From contig NZ_LT853882.1 in the NCBI RefSeq assembly GCF_900183975.1, positions 2,535,501 to 2,599,500 of the forward strand: a stretch of 64,000 nt of DNA. The letters run 5' to 3'. The notes beneath the pieces are model-generated. The model had not been told where the DNA came from. It made no database searches and worked only from the letters and a program-made list of their open reading frames with translations. Position numbers and translations under genes: made by a program. Below, one piece after another: positions 63,518 to 64,000 of this stretch. The stretch's first letter is position 1; each line of letters opens with the position of its first letter. Source of the stretch: Xanthomonas fragariae. GTDB taxonomy: Bacteria > Pseudomonadota > Gammaproteobacteria > Xanthomonadales > Xanthomonadaceae.

Positions 63518-64000
63518 TTATTCAAGGGTAAGCACTTGCATATCCTTGTCCAAAACCGCTGACATATGGGGAAGACCATTAGATGTCTTTAAGACAAAAT
63601 CATAGCCACATGATTCAACTATCCCACCAAACACCTTCCGGTACCCCAATATGTCAACCTCATAAATTCCCGATGGAATATCAAGATCAAACCAGCCTTC
63701 GTTTGGATACCACTCCAGCAATACAGCCAAGTCTGCAATTACCAGCCTGCTAGACACCTGGAGCGGAAATCCGCCGTTTTCTTTTAAATGTCTCACATCC
63801 CACATTGTGGGTTCATTCGTCGCACGGACACAAACATCGTATAGCCCATCATTTATCCCAAGAAGCGGGACTATTATTCCACGGCGTATTACCTCATCAC
63901 CTTTTTCTGTGGCAGTGAAGTCGCCCCAGAGATTATGACCCTCTTCAAGCCCTCCATAATAATTCGACAAAAGGTCCGGATCGAACAGGACCATCCCATT
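63518..64000 (-). CDS. Candidate orphan immunity protein (may extend beyond window)
   Basis: At least 158 aa beginning MVLFDPDLLSNYYGGLEEGH within the window; the frame is open to the window edge, so the true start may lie outside. It contains VPLLGINDGLYDVCVRATNE, LVIADLAVLLEWYPNEGWFD and SGIYEVDILGYRKVFGGIVE. Composition and size are like polymorphic-toxin immunity proteins, and it directly precedes the Rhs fragment. No family recognised with confidence. Confidence 0.6.
   Translation of the reverse strand, partial: NGMVLFDPDLLSNYYGGLEEGHNLWGDFTATEKGDEVIRRGIIVPLLGINDGLYDVCVRATNEPTMWDVRHLKENGGFPLQVSSRLVIADLAVLLEWYPNEGWFDLDIPSGIYEVDILGYRKVFGGIVESCGYDFVLKTSNGLPHMSAVLDKDMQVLTLE

Overview
The window is GC-rich DNA that looks like a Xanthomonas chromosome or a close relative in the Lysobacteraceae. 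The evidence is the housekeeping block miaA-folP-ftsH-rlmE with divergent yhbY, the protein sequences themselves, and the IS types present. I cannot name a species. No rRNA, tRNA or CRISPR array was seen.

Layout. (1) 1-5.2 kb: conserved core genes (miaA partial, folP, ftsH, rlmE, yhbY, a Mth938-like gene). (2) 5.26-11.65 kb: an insertion-sequence graveyard. Two degenerate copies of one IS5-type element are present. The first is split by other IS5-family elements and ends next to an IS3 element that has intact terminal repeats and an ACGT target duplication. An IS30 scrap and one small hypothetical gene lie between the copies. (3) 11.7-40.4 kb: a recombinogenic array of type VI secretion (T6SS) spike/effector modules, nearly all on the minus strand. 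Four vgrG copies (one full length, one chimeric, one internally deleted, one C-terminal relic) share almost identical bodies but end in different tails. Each tail is followed by its own cargo. In three modules this is a DUF4123 adaptor, DUF3304 lipoprotein(s) and a DUF2235/Tle1-type lipase. In the fourth it is a 1021-aa effector entered through a transthyretin-like vgrG tail. That effector and a convergent SUMF1-domain lipoprotein are duplicated in tandem (period about 3.46 kb), and the two copies have diverged in restricted patches. (4) 40.95-51.3 kb: T6SS structural and accessory genes: tssA, an OmpA-family protein, tagF, tssM, a membrane protein with a thiolase-like C-terminus, a PAAR protein, a membrane-anchored M15 peptidase resembling TagX, and an unknown membrane-anchored protein. 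(5) 51.4-64 kb: an Rhs polymorphic-toxin region. It holds a broken Rhs core, a large Rhs protein with a deaminase-like C-terminal toxin and a coupled candidate immunity gene, a symE-like module bounded by palindromes and a 12-bp minisatellite, and a cap-less Rhs with an HNH-type toxin followed by a SUKH immunity gene.

Working together (inference): tssM, tssA, tagF and the peptidoglycan-active proteins belong to the secretion machine. The PAAR, VgrG and Rhs proteins form or decorate the spike. DUF4123 proteins load the Tle1 lipases onto particular VgrG tails. DUF3304 and SUMF1 lipoproteins probably protect the producer's periplasm. The Rhs toxins act in the target cytoplasm and are matched by small downstream immunity genes. 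Decay products are common (frameshifts, nonsense codons, truncated duplicates), which suggests rapid turnover by homologous recombination between vgrG and rhs cores.
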